64,000 nt of DNA from Lawsonella sp012842085 (GTDB taxonomy: Bacteria; Actinomycetota; Actinomycetes; Mycobacteriales; Mycobacteriaceae). Positions within the stretch are counted from its first letter, which is position 1. Every line of letters starts with the position of its first letter. The stretch is from contig DAINXV010000003.1 in the NCBI GenBank assembly GCA_036749735.1, positions 186,001 to 250,000 on the forward strand, written 5' to 3'. Under the pieces are notes generated by a model that was not told the DNA's origin, did not search any database, and saw only the letters and a program-made list of their open reading frames with translations. This document shows, in pieces, positions 25,058 to 33,553 of this stretch. Position numbers and translations under genes: made by a program.

Positions 25058-25961
25058 GGACCCACCCCCTCTTCTCGAAGAGGGTGGCCACCGGGATGAG
25101 CAGCAAATATATTGCTACCAGGGCGAGAGTGACGGCAGCCTGTGGGGACACCGGTCGGCTCAAATTGGCCATCATGAACTGCATGCCGAGGTATCCCCCG
25201 GCCACGCCCACCACAATGGCTATCACCACCATGGTGGAAATTTTGCGTCCCACGAGTCGCGCCGCCGCGCCCGGCACCACCAGGTAACCAATAACCAACA
25301 GCACTCCCACTGCGGATGCGGACGCCACCACCACTGCAGCGATAGCGGCGTTGGCCAGAAAGTCAATGGCGGCGCCGTTCATACCGGAGGCTTGTGCCCC
25401 GTCCCGGTCGAAGGCGCGGAAAATTTGGGCGCGCCAGGAGACGGCCACCACCAGCATGGCAATCACACACACCAGCAGCGACTGCACCATACGGGTGTCG
25501 GACACTTCCAGGAGCCGCCCAAACATGAGGGCCTCCAGCTGTCCGGACATGTCTCCTTTGCGCAGCGACATCACCACACCAAGTCCGAAGAAGGACGTCA
25601 ACACCACTGCGGTGCCGGCCTCGTTGATGCGGGTGCTGCGATTAATCCAGGTGAGCGCGATGGCCGCCAGGATCGCCACAATGGCAGCGCCAGGCACAAT
25701 GTTTTCAATACCGCCGTAGAGGGCCCCGCCCACGATTCCCGGAAACACTGAGTGCACCATGGCTTCCGCGTTGAACTCCAGGGAGCGGAGGTTGACGATA
25801 ACGCCCACCAGCCCGGCTGCAATACCCAGCACAATGAGCATGACGAAGGGACGAAAAAGGGAGGGGGTGGCGGTGACGGTGTACAGCCCGGGCACTCCCT
25901 GCAGCAGGAGCCGCAGCTGCTCGATGCCGCCCATCACCCAATCGACAAAAGCACTAGTCAT
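25050..25961 (-). CDS. Mn/Zn ABC transporter permease 1
   Basis: A 303-residue ABC-3 permease. Hydrophobic helices begin at about residue 30, and the family-typical SLEFNAEAMVHSVFPGIVGG (core AMVHSVFPG) parallels the SVTHATFPG block of its partner. The long open frame extends upstream through the ATPase gene to 26222, but the start is ATG 25961: it overlaps the ATPase stop by 8 bases, and the homology begins there. With the second permease it should form the membrane channel. The C-terminus is basic (FEKRGWVRG). Confidence 0.87.
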   Translation of the reverse strand: MTSAFVDWVMGGIEQLRLLLQGVPGLYTVTATPSLFRPFVMLIVLGIAAGLVGVIVNLRSLEFNAEAMVHSVFPGIVGGALYGGIENIVPGAAIVAILAAIALTWINRSTRINEAGTAVVLTSFFGLGVVMSLRKGDMSGQLEALMFGRLLEVSDTRMVQSLLVCVIAMLVVAVSWRAQIFRAFDRDGAQASGMNGAAIDFLANAAIAAVVVASASAVGVLLVIGYLVVPGAAARLVGRKISTMVVIAIVVGVAGGYLGMQFMMANLSRPVSPQAAVTLALVAIYLLLIPVATLFEKRGWVRG

Positions 25962-26796
25962 CGGAGGCCTCCGCAGGCGAGGCTGGCGCGGCCAAAGCTT
26001 GCGCAGGGGCAGCTTCTGCCGGGCTGCCGTCGAAAGTGCCCTCCACCCCAGAGTGGATGAGCTGGTCGGAGGACAAACCGCCGTAGGCTTCCGCAATAAG
26101 CTCCGGCACCAGCACGTCCTCCCGGAACCCGAACTCGATTTGACGGTTGGCCAACAGCAGCACCTTCTCGCACACCTCTTGGGCAAGCGACAGATCGTGG
26201 GTGGAGACGATGACGGCCACACCTTCCGCTTTCACAGCCTCAATAATCTCCAACAGCGCCACCCGGTTGGGTTGGTCAAGGCCATTGAAAGGCTCATCCA
26301 GGAGAATCAGTTTGGGGCGGCTGACGATAGCTCGTGCCACCAGCACCCGCTGCTTTTGGCCACCGGACAGATCCCCAAACCGGCGGTCTTGCCGTTTCAG
26401 CATGTTGACGCGATCCAACGCAGCGTCGATGCGGCGCTTCTGGTCAGCCGTCAGGCGCTGCAGCCACCTAGTCTCCCCATACAAGCCCATCTCCACCACT
26501 TGCCGGACAGTCACCGGGAAGGTGGGATCCAGGTCAGCCACCTGCGGCACATAACCAATGCGTCCCCGCGCCACCTTATCCACGCTGGTCCCCAGGACAC
26601 ACATGGATCCGCCCACCTTAACAGTGCGGAGAACACCGCGCAGCAGAGTGGTTTTGCCGGAGCCGTTGGGGCCGATCAGCGCGAGTGCCTCCCCCGGGTA
26701 CACCTTTCCCGTCACCCCCACCAACACCGGATCCCCACCATAGGAGAACGACGCGTTCTCGAAGGAGATGGCCGGGATATCACTATTGCGTACCAT
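25954..26796 (-). CDS. Mn/Zn ABC transporter ATPase
   Basis: A 280-residue ABC ATPase of the metal-ion (ZnuC/MntB) group. Walker A is GPNGSGKTTL, the Q-loop region is GYVPQVADLD, the signature is LSGGQKQR, Walker B is LILLDEPF, and the switch histidine is in VSTHDLS. A Pro/Ala-rich tail of about 35 residues extends beyond the usual end. It lies 6 bp after the binding-protein gene and overlaps the first permease gene, so the operon order is binding protein, ATPase, permease, permease. Confidence 0.92.
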   Translation of the reverse strand: MVRNSDIPAISFENASFSYGGDPVLVGVTGKVYPGEALALIGPNGSGKTTLLRGVLRTVKVGGSMCVLGTSVDKVARGRIGYVPQVADLDPTFPVTVRQVVEMGLYGETRWLQRLTADQKRRIDAALDRVNMLKRQDRRFGDLSGGQKQRVLVARAIVSRPKLILLDEPFNGLDQPNRVALLEIIEAVKAEGVAVIVSTHDLSLAQEVCEKVLLLANRQIEFGFREDVLVPELIAEAYGGLSSDQLIHSGVEGTFDGSPAEAAPAQALAAPASPAEASDD

Positions 26797-26802
26797 GCGG
26801 GG

Positions 26803-27966
26803 TCACCAATCTTGTGCGGGGATCGTGCCACCCCAAGTATTAACCAGGGTGGTGATGTTGTGGACAATCGAGCCGAGGTAGGTGTCGCCGGCGGAACCAG
26901 CGGGGCCGAGGGAGTCGCCATAGAGGGCATCCTCCCCAATAATGGCTTTCACGCCGGCAGCCCGGGCAACGGCCTCAATGGACTTCGAGTTGTTGGAGTT
27001 TTCGGCAAAGAGGGCCACCGCACCAGATCGGCGCACCTCTTCCGCAGCGTTGCGAATATGGTCGGCGGTGGCGTCCTGCTGGGCGTTGAAATCCGAGAGG
27101 GCGGCACCAATAAATTTCACCCCATAGTCGCGGGCGAGATAGCCGAAGGCGTCATGGGAGGTGAACAGAATCCGCTGTTGGGCGGGCACCGAATCGATGG
27201 CTTTCTGCACCCATGCATCCAGTTTTTGGAGCTTCTGGTGGTAGCTGGTGACGTGCTTATCGAACAGGGCGGCGTTGGTGGGGGACACCTGTTTGAGGGC
27301 TTCCCCAATATTGCGCACCTGGATGCTGGCGTTGCGGGGCGACATCCACACATGTGGGTCGAAGCAGAATTCGGCCTTCTCCCCCGGTTCCGTCGGTTTG
27401 AACGGCCACTCCTGCACGTCCACCTGCTCCACGCCGCGGTACACCTGGTAGAGGCGTGCGGCGTCGCGGGAGGGGATGGAGGCGGGGTCGCGCACATCAG
27501 CTGCCGTCAACACCCCCGACGTCACCCCCATGGTGCCTTTGAACCCCGAGGCGTCAACAGCCGATTCCAGGAAATTCTCCAAGCCCACCCCGTTCACAAA
27601 AAACAGGTCGGCAGCACCCAAGGCAACCATCTGTTGGGGCGTCATTTCGTGGGAGTGGGCGGAGGCGTTGGGCGCAAGGAGGCAGGTCAGGCTGAGCGTG
27701 GTCTGGGCTGAATCGGGATCTGCTCCGGCGTGAGTGACCTTCCCGGCAGAGTCCATCTTGGTGAAAGAGAGCTGGGCGTCGGGTGAATCATCTGTTGCGA
27801 TTTGGGTAACGAAATCACAAATCTGGGTGGTGGTCGCAACCACTTTCACATCCGCTTGAGTGGCGCTTTCCGCAAATCTGCGGGACTCCCCACACCCCGT
27901 AAGCCCCAGCGTCAAGACTAGGGAAGATGCAGCTAGAAGCGCTGCGAGGGTTTTAGGTATACGCAT
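26803..27966 (-). CDS. metal-binding lipoprotein (ZnuA/TroA type)
   Basis: A 387-residue cluster A-I solute-binding lipoprotein. The lipobox is LTLGLTGC, with the cysteine at residue 25. Candidate metal ligands follow the family order: a histidine in SAHSHEMT, DPHVWMSP, FTSHDAFGYLA, and the aspartate in GEDALYGDSLG. The His-His-His-Asp set is like TroA and does not settle Mn against Zn. The region after the first strand is longer than usual and holds two extra cysteines (QICDFV and LTCLLAP), perhaps a disulfide. The upstream region has a dyad that could be a metal-repressor site. Confidence 0.88.
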   Translation of the reverse strand: MRIPKTLAALLAASSLVLTLGLTGCGESRRFAESATQADVKVVATTTQICDFVTQIATDDSPDAQLSFTKMDSAGKVTHAGADPDSAQTTLSLTCLLAPNASAHSHEMTPQQMVALGAADLFFVNGVGLENFLESAVDASGFKGTMGVTSGVLTAADVRDPASIPSRDAARLYQVYRGVEQVDVQEWPFKPTEPGEKAEFCFDPHVWMSPRNASIQVRNIGEALKQVSPTNAALFDKHVTSYHQKLQKLDAWVQKAIDSVPAQQRILFTSHDAFGYLARDYGVKFIGAALSDFNAQQDATADHIRNAAEEVRRSGAVALFAENSNNSKSIEAVARAAGVKAIIGEDALYGDSLGPAGSAGDTYLGSIVHNITTLVNTWGGTIPAQDW

Positions 27967-27992
27967 TATCAGGCCCTTTCTCCACGGGGAAG

Positions 27993-28015
27993 ATAGTTAT
28001 GCGCTCCTAAACTAT
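27993..28015. promoter_or_regulatory. possible metalloregulator operator
   Basis: ATAGTT (27993-27998) and AACTAT (28010-28015) form an inverted repeat 27 bp upstream of the metal transporter operon, and lie in the 103-bp gap shared with the divergent pat gene. It only loosely resembles DtxR/MntR sites. Confidence 0.35.
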
Positions 28016-28069
28016 TCTGCCATCAGATTACTACACCTGTACTTCTAAAGAACAGCTGGAAGCTTTACG

Positions 28070-29221
28070 ATGGAGGGTATGAACGAAACTGCTGCCCCAT
28101 CTTTCCGCGCCGACCTCAACCAGATTCCCGCCTATGTGCCGGGCCGCTCCATCCCGGGAGCCTGCAAGCTTGCCAGCAACGAAATAGTGGACTCCCCTAG
28201 CCAGCGCGTGGTGGACGCCATTACGGAAGAAATCACCAACGCCAACCGCTACCCCGACACCAGCTCTGCGGACCTGCGAGCGGCCATCGCCAACGTCGTC
28301 AACCGCGACCTGCAGCAAAGCAACCCCAGCACGGACAGCCACATCACCCCCGCCAATGTGGTGGTAGGCAACGGTTCGGTGTCCCTCCTGCAGCACCTCA
28401 TCCAGGCCACCTGCACCGGCAACGCAGAAACCGGGGACGACCAGGTATCCCCCAAAGATGTGGTTATGCCGTGGCGCAGTTTCGAGGCCTACCCCATCAT
28501 GGCTCGCGTCGCCGGAGCCGGCATTGTGCAAGTACCACTCCTGCCGGATGCTACCCACGACCTGGACGCCATGGCGGAAGCCTCCAACCAGCCCAATGGG
28601 GGGCTCGTAATGCTCTGCAATCCCAACAACCCGACCGGCGAAACCTTCAGCGACCAACAGCTGGAGAACTTCCTGAAGGCCGTCCCCAGCCACGTTGTGG
28701 TCGCCCTGGACGAGGCCTACTACCACTACAACCAGCGGGGCGACCAGCCGCGCGGCGTGGAACTCATCCAGCAGTTCCCCAACATGGTTATTTTCCGCAC
28801 CTTCTCCAAAGCCTACGGACTGGCCGGCCTGCGGGTGGGCTACATGCTGGGCACCGAACATGCCTGCGAGCAGGTCAGCAAAGTGCTCACCCCCTTCTCC
28901 GCCAACCGGCTCGCCCAGGTGGCGGCGCTGGCTGCCCTGCAGGAGCGGGACGCCCTCCTGGAGCGCACCAGCGAGGTAGTCTCCGAGCGGAAACGTGTGC
29001 GGGATGCCCTCATCAGTATTGGTTTCAATGTTCCCAAATCACAGGCCAACTTCCTGTGGATTCCCACCCGCGAGGCCACCAAACTCACCGACTATATGAC
29101 CGAGAAGGGTGTGCTGGTACGCGGTTTCGCCGGTGAGGGTGTGCGCATCACCGTCACCACCAAGGAAGAAAACGACCGTATGCTGAACGCGATCGCCGGC
29201 TACCCTGGCCTACCCGAATGA
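28070..29221 (+). CDS. HisC/Pat-type aminotransferase
   Basis: A 383-residue class I/II PLP aminotransferase of the HisC2/Pat branch, which in Mycobacteriales works on aromatic keto acids or histidinol phosphate. The N-terminal IPAYVPGRS and LASNEI motifs are typical of this branch. The PLP-binding sites are CNPNNPTG and ALDEAYYHY, and the Schiff-base lysine lies in RTFSKAYGLAGLRVG. It is orthologous in position to M. tuberculosis Rv3772. I keep ATG 28070 because ggaag lies 8 bases upstream. Distinguishing HisC from Pat requires phylogeny. It stands alone between the metal transporter and the Dsb pair. Confidence 0.87.
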   Translation: MEGMNETAAPSFRADLNQIPAYVPGRSIPGACKLASNEIVDSPSQRVVDAITEEITNANRYPDTSSADLRAAIANVVNRDLQQSNPSTDSHITPANVVVGNGSVSLLQHLIQATCTGNAETGDDQVSPKDVVMPWRSFEAYPIMARVAGAGIVQVPLLPDATHDLDAMAEASNQPNGGLVMLCNPNNPTGETFSDQQLENFLKAVPSHVVVALDEAYYHYNQRGDQPRGVELIQQFPNMVIFRTFSKAYGLAGLRVGYMLGTEHACEQVSKVLTPFSANRLAQVAALAALQERDALLERTSEVVSERKRVRDALISIGFNVPKSQANFLWIPTREATKLTDYMTEKGVLVRGFAGEGVRITVTTKEENDRMLNAIAGYPGLPE

Positions 29222-29285
29222 GCCAACTTCGTTTATCGTGACTAGGGTATATGGGTAATCGGATTTGGAAGGACAAAGGACAGCC

Positions 29286-30029
29286 GTGCCCACACCGAAG
29301 AAATGTACACCCGCGAAAAGTGGTATTGATTGGCGAAGCTGGGAGCCCTGGGCTCTCATAGTTATTGTGGTGGCGATTATTGCTGTGATCGTCACGCTCG
29401 TCGTCACCACCTCCGACGAGGGAAACAACCTGTCGTCGCCGGAAGCACAGATCAACCCGTCCCGGTTCGATGCCGACTCTTATGGTTTGGCGCGCCGTGA
29501 CGACAACACTCTAGCCATTGGGGACAAGGACGCCCCGGTTGTGCTCATCGACTACTCCGACATGCGGTGCCCCTACTGCGCCAAGTGGATCAACGAGATC
29601 GAACCGGAGCTGGTGAAAAACTATGTCGAGACCGGCAAGCTGCGCATCGAGTTCCGCAACGTGGTGCTCTTTGGTGAACAGTCCCAGCTGGGTGCCCGCG
29701 CGGTACTAGCCGCCGCCAAACAGGGCAAAGGCTACGAAATGATGGAAGAAATCTTCAAACACATGCCCACCGATGATCGCGGCACCATCACCAGTGACCG
29801 GATCGAAAAATGGGCGAAGAATGTGGGTATTAGGGATCTGCGGAGTTTCATGGCGGTCATCCAAACCGACCTGTACGACGACGAGCTGGCTGCCGACAAG
29901 GCGGAAGCCAACCAGTTGAGTTTGCAGTCCGTGCCGGCCTTCCTTATTAACGGCTACCCGATTGTAGGTGCCCAGCCGAAACAAACCTTCATAGACGTTA
30001 TTGAGTCCGCACTGCTAGCCATTTCCTAA
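29286..30029 (+). CDS. membrane-anchored DsbA-like thiol oxidoreductase
   Basis: A 247-residue protein with a cytosolic Lys/Pro start, one transmembrane helix (about 25-47) and an extracytoplasmic thioredoxin fold. The active site is DMRCPYCAKW, CPYC as in DsbA/DsbG-like proteins, and the cis-proline loop is SVPAFLING. It probably forms or repairs disulfides in exported proteins. I use GTG 29286, since aaagga lies just upstream; the open frame continues 21 bases further to a TTG. The CcdA-like gene follows after 32 bp, giving a likely electron-donor pair. Confidence 0.88.
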   Translation: MPTPKKCTPAKSGIDWRSWEPWALIVIVVAIIAVIVTLVVTTSDEGNNLSSPEAQINPSRFDADSYGLARRDDNTLAIGDKDAPVVLIDYSDMRCPYCAKWINEIEPELVKNYVETGKLRIEFRNVVLFGEQSQLGARAVLAAAKQGKGYEMMEEIFKHMPTDDRGTITSDRIEKWAKNVGIRDLRSFMAVIQTDLYDDELAADKAEANQLSLQSVPAFLINGYPIVGAQPKQTFIDVIESALLAIS

Positions 30030-30061
30030 CCCCGCCCGCCTGACCTGCCCCGGAGTCGCTT

Positions 30062-31030
30062 GTGTCAACTATTGGTATTTTGGGTGCTTTCCTCGGAGGC
30101 ATCCTCTCCCTCATCAGCCCCTGTTCCGCACTTCTCCTCCCCATTTTCTTCGCCTACTCCTTCGACCGGATGGGGAAGCTCCTCAGCCGCACTGCCCTCC
30201 TCTACCTGGGCTTGTGCATCACGCTGGTGCCGTTGGGTACGGGGCTCGGCGCAATCGGCTCCTTCTTTGACAATATTCGCCCCACGGTGATGCTGGTGGC
30301 GGGCATTATCATCATCGTGTTCGGGGCGATGACGATGCTGGGCCAAGGTTTCGCTTTCCGCCCGGCGCAGGAGGCCATGGGCAAACTCTCCGGCAAGAGT
30401 GCACTTAGTGTGCTGCTGCTGGGCTGTGTTTATGGCCTGGCTGGTTTCTGCTCCGGCCCCATTCTGGGCAGCATTTTGACGATCGCCGTGGCGGGTGGTT
30501 CCGCCGCCTACGGTGCCCTGCTGATGGCGGTATACGCCTTGGGTATGGCAGCGCCGCTTTTCCTGCTGGCGTTCCTGTGGGAGCGTTTCAACCTGAGCGA
30601 GAAGAAGTGGCTGCGCGGCAAGAACTTCAAGATCGGGAAAGCCACCTTCAACAGCACATCGTTCATTTCGGGGCTGCTGTTTATTGTGATTGGTGCGCTG
30701 TTTATCGCTACTGAGGGCACTTCCGGCATGGGTGGCCTGTTGAGCTCGGAGCAGCAGTTCAACCTGGAGGTGTGGGCCAGCAACTTTGGCGACTCCTCCA
30801 CCAACCTGCTGGTGATTTTGCTGATCATCCTGATTGTGGCGCTCTCGTTGGTGGTGCACATTATGCGCAAGAAGCGCCGCGCCCAGGCTACGGGTGAACT
30901 GGATGACGGCGCGGATGAGTCCAGTGAGCCGGAGGTTGTGGAAGCGCGAGTGACGGATGTCAACGCACCTAACGGTGAACAGACTGCGGAGACTGCCGAG
31001 ACTGCGGAGCAAGACAACACGCAGAACTAA
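30062..31030 (+). CDS. CcdA/DsbD-type thiol electron transporter
   Basis: A 322-residue CcdA-family membrane protein. The two halves each carry a conserved cysteine: SLISPCSALLLPIFF in the first helix and GLAGFCSGPILGS in the fourth. Six core helices are followed by another helix and a long acidic cytosolic tail rich in Glu and Thr (about 285-322). CcdA proteins pass electrons from cytosolic thioredoxin to exported thiol proteins; the partner here is likely the DsbA-like protein just upstream. No cytochrome c maturation genes are present in the window. GTG start. Confidence 0.85.
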   Translation: MSTIGILGAFLGGILSLISPCSALLLPIFFAYSFDRMGKLLSRTALLYLGLCITLVPLGTGLGAIGSFFDNIRPTVMLVAGIIIIVFGAMTMLGQGFAFRPAQEAMGKLSGKSALSVLLLGCVYGLAGFCSGPILGSILTIAVAGGSAAYGALLMAVYALGMAAPLFLLAFLWERFNLSEKKWLRGKNFKIGKATFNSTSFISGLLFIVIGALFIATEGTSGMGGLLSSEQQFNLEVWASNFGDSSTNLLVILLIILIVALSLVVHIMRKKRRAQATGELDDGADESSEPEVVEARVTDVNAPNGEQTAETAETAEQDNTQN

Positions 31031-31036
31031 CGCACG

Positions 31037-31708
31037 CTATGCGGCGCCGCAGCCGTTGATCTTCTTGTCCCCCAAAGTGATGGACACTGCCCAATCACGG
31101 GAGTTGAAGGAGCTCACATAGTTGCGGGGGATCTCCATCCCCAGAATGAATCCATCATCCGTGGGCTCCACACTCACGAAGCCACGCAAGGTGGCGTCAA
31201 CTTTCTGCTGCCCCTCAACAGGCTTGTTGATGACGACACTGTTGCGCGTCACCACCCCGTTGCGGAAGCCCACAATGCGTTGGTTGGATGCTTCATTGGC
31301 GCTGAACGTAAAGAGCGATGTCTGGTTGGTTTTCAGTTGGCCTGCCACCACTATTTTCACCAGGAGACTGTTGTTGGTGGAGGTGAAGATGGCGGCGGCT
31401 TTGGCGCGCGGCAGAGTTTTCTGCATGGGGACGTTGCAGCGGTTGAGGTTTTTGTCCGGCTTGGCGATCTCTTCCCCCACGCCGAGATCTTCCATCACCT
31501 TGAGCGGTTTGCGGTGGGCGTTGACTAGTTGGGTGGAGCTGGGGAGCGTTTCTTCGGTGCCCGTCGGGCTGGGGGTGGTGGGGGTGGTGACGGAGGCGAG
31601 GGTGTCTGAGTTGGTGCCCTCAACTTCACTTCCACACCCCGTGAGGGTGAGGGACAGTACCACCGCTGCTGCCGTCATCGCGAAGGTACTACGCCGGGAG
31701 ATGCGCAC
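31037..31708 (-). CDS. lipoprotein of unknown function
   Basis: A 223-residue lipoprotein with an Arg-rich start, a hydrophobic signal and the lipobox LTLTGCGSE. A Ser/Thr/Pro linker to about residue 60 precedes a beta-rich domain. That domain holds two further cysteines (LNRCNVPM and KINGCGAA), likely disulfide-linked. It faintly resembles LppP/LprE-type mycobacterial lipoproteins, not enough to name it. GTG 31708 is chosen because aggagg lies 8 bases upstream; the frame extends further to 31780 without support. It converges with the ccdA gene, only 6 bp apart. Confidence 0.75.
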   Translation of the reverse strand: MRISRRSTFAMTAAAVVLSLTLTGCGSEVEGTNSDTLASVTTPTTPSPTGTEETLPSSTQLVNAHRKPLKVMEDLGVGEEIAKPDKNLNRCNVPMQKTLPRAKAAAIFTSTNNSLLVKIVVAGQLKTNQTSLFTFSANEASNQRIVGFRNGVVTRNSVVINKPVEGQQKVDATLRGFVSVEPTDDGFILGMEIPRNYVSSFNSRDWAVSITLGDKKINGCGAA

Positions 31709-31842
31709 TGTAAAACCTCCTGTTTTCCTTCCTCTACCTTTCAGGCTACTTGTCGAATCGAGTTTAGCGGGAATATCCACAAAGCGAATCGTGTTTAAAT
31801 ATATTAAGCGCCAATTACAGAATTGATAAGGAGACTCAAGTA

Positions 31843-32331
31843 ATGAGTTCGCTCTACAACCAGCACTTCACTGCCGAAACTATCGGTGGCGGTTCCGTCA
31901 ACCTTGATGATTTTTACGGAAAAGTGCTGCTCATCGTGAATACCGCCTCGAAGTGCGGTTTCACCCCCCAGTTTGATGGTTTGGAGAGCATGTACCAACG
32001 ATATAAGGACGACGGACTGGTTATTTTGGGCTTCCCCTGCAACCAATTCGCGAAGCAGGATCCGGGCACAAATAGCGAAATTGCGGAGGAGTGCCGCCTG
32101 AATTATGGTGTGAGTTTCCCCATGATGGCGAAGATAGATGTCAATGGCGACAATGCGCATCCGCTCTATGACTTCCTCAAGAAGGAGCAGTCTGGCATCC
32201 TCACGAAGGATATTAAGTGGAATTTCACTAAGTTCCTGATTAGTCGAGACGGCACAGTGTTGGAGCGTTTCGCACCACAGACTGAGCCCAGCAAGTTTGA
32301 GGACCAGGTGCGCGAAGCACTCGGCGTCTAG
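31843..32331 (+). CDS. glutathione-peroxidase-like thiol peroxidase
   Basis: A 162-residue GPx/BtuE family peroxidase. The catalytic tetrad is visible: Cys38 in TASKCGFT, Gln68 in FPCNQF, Trp126 and Asn127 in KWNFTKFL. Cys84 (EECRLNYG) sits where the resolving cysteine of thioredoxin-dependent GPx-like enzymes occurs. It probably reduces peroxides with thioredoxin, since mycolic actinobacteria lack glutathione. There is a clear aaggag before the ATG and a strong terminator after, so it is monocistronic. Confidence 0.92.
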   Translation: MSSLYNQHFTAETIGGGSVNLDDFYGKVLLIVNTASKCGFTPQFDGLESMYQRYKDDGLVILGFPCNQFAKQDPGTNSEIAEECRLNYGVSFPMMAKIDVNGDNAHPLYDFLKKEQSGILTKDIKWNFTKFLISRDGTVLERFAPQTEPSKFEDQVREALGV

Positions 32332-32342
32332 CAAGAATTTTT

Positions 32343-32376
32343 GTGGTCGGCAGTTTGTTCTGCCGGCCACTTTTTT
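32343..32376 (+). terminator. terminator after GPx gene
   Basis: An 11-bp stem (32343-32353 with 32360-32370, one G-T pair), followed by six T. Confidence 0.85.
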
Positions 32377-32413
32377 GCATTTTTCGTGCCGGGTTTCTGT
32401 TTAGACTGGGTTT

Positions 32414-33037
32414 ATGGACCGACTTGAAGACGCGCTATCCGAGCACCAGACCGAATACCAAAAGATGGTGGCGGGCGAATTCTATAGCCCGAATGATCCC
32501 GAGTTGCGGCAGGAGCATATTCGCTGCCATAAGCTGCTGGAGCGTTTCAACTCCTCCACTATCGACGAGATGGATGCGCGGGTGGATATTTTGCGGGAGC
32601 TTTTTGCGGAGGTGGGGGATAATCCGCTGGTGCTGCCGCGGTTGATGTGTGACTACGGTTCTAACGTGCGGGTGGGGGATAATTTTTTCGCCAATTTTGA
32701 TCTGGTTTTGCTGGATTGTGCACCGATTACCATTGGCGACAATGTGATGTTTGGTCCGGCGGTGCAGCTGCTTACCCCGATGCATCCGGTGGATGATGTG
32801 GAGCTGCGGAATAGTGGCGTGGAGTGGGCGGAGCCGATCACCGTTGAGGATAATGTGTGGCTGGCTGGGGGTGTGATTGTGTGCCCGGGTGTCACTATTG
32901 GGGAGGGCAGTGTGATTGGTGCCGGTGCGGTGGTGACGCGGGATGTTCCGGCGCGCGTGTTTGCGGCCGGTAATCCTTGCCGGGTGATTAGAGAGCTGCA
33001 GCCGGGGGATGATCCGCAGCGGCGTTCGCGCCCCTAG
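32414..33037 (+). CDS. sugar O-acetyltransferase (Maa/LacA type)
   Basis: A 207-residue left-handed beta-helix acetyltransferase of the maltose/galactoside O-acetyltransferase group. It has an N-terminal Maa domain (KMVAGEFYSPNDPELRQE core MVAGEFYSPND) and hexapeptide repeats through ITIGDNVMFGP and VWLAGGVIVCPGVTIGEGSVIGAGAVV. The catalytic histidine is in LLTPMHPVDD. The C-terminal AAGNPCRVIREL is typical. The acceptor sugar is unknown. It overlaps the convergent 33034 gene by four bases. Confidence 0.9.
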   Translation: MDRLEDALSEHQTEYQKMVAGEFYSPNDPELRQEHIRCHKLLERFNSSTIDEMDARVDILRELFAEVGDNPLVLPRLMCDYGSNVRVGDNFFANFDLVLLDCAPITIGDNVMFGPAVQLLTPMHPVDDVELRNSGVEWAEPITVEDNVWLAGGVIVCPGVTIGEGSVIGAGAVVTRDVPARVFAAGNPCRVIRELQPGDDPQRRSRP

Positions 33038-33549
33038 ATGTCTTCCGGGGTGGCGGTGGCGGGGTTGCTTTCAGCAGCTGCGATGTAGTCGACGATGTCC
33101 GAGAATTTGTTGTAGGTGTCGTCCCAGGCGCGTTTGCCAATCATGCGTTCTTTGGGCCGTTTGAAGTCCCACTGCGGAACTTTGGTGAGCAGGTCGCGGC
33201 TGAGTGACCGGTTCCATTCAATGAAGTGGACGGGCGCGGGCGCTACGGCTCGCCGAACATTCTCGATTGCTTTTTCCACATCGGCGGTGACGGGTCCTGG
33301 TGCGGTGGGGCTCACCAGTACTCCCGCTATGCGGATGCGCGGATTGTTGAGCAGCCCATACAGTTGGTGAATCCCGTAGTCCATGTATTGGGGAGAGGCT
33401 CCAATAACGGGCACTATCCAGGGGCTTCCGGAGGCCGGCACGGGGGATTCCAGGGGGCGTTCGTCCGCGGAGCGGCCCCACAAGTGGGCTAGAGTGGTGG
33501 CGCCACAGCGGCGGCTGGTGGGCACAACATGTACTAGTGGTAATGGCAT
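33034..33549 (-). CDS. degenerate P-loop protein, unknown function
   Basis: A 171-residue protein, likely cytosolic. The start, PLVHVVPTSRRCGATTLAHLWG, aligns by eye with a P-loop of the type GxxGxGxTTLA found in DUF6668-like/MinD-related proteins. However, the lysine and first glycines are replaced (PTSRRCGATT), so nucleotide binding is doubtful. A middle segment, PWIVPVIGASPQYMDYG, and RIAGVLVSPTAPG resemble the core strands of that fold. It is the third gene of a compact minus-strand cluster, 4 bp after the membrane-anchored 33554 gene, so the three products probably act together. No function can be assigned. Confidence 0.65.
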   Translation of the reverse strand: MPLPLVHVVPTSRRCGATTLAHLWGRSADERPLESPVPASGSPWIVPVIGASPQYMDYGIHQLYGLLNNPRIRIAGVLVSPTAPGPVTADVEKAIENVRRAVAPAPVHFIEWNRSLSRDLLTKVPQWDFKRPKERMIGKRAWDDTYNKFSDIVDYIAAAESNPATATPEDI

Positions 33550-33553
33550 GTAG

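Noticed and set aside
25962..26222. Upstream extension of the first metal permease frame
   Set aside because: It lies inside the ATPase gene in another frame and is Arg/Ser-rich noise; the conserved protein starts at 25961.
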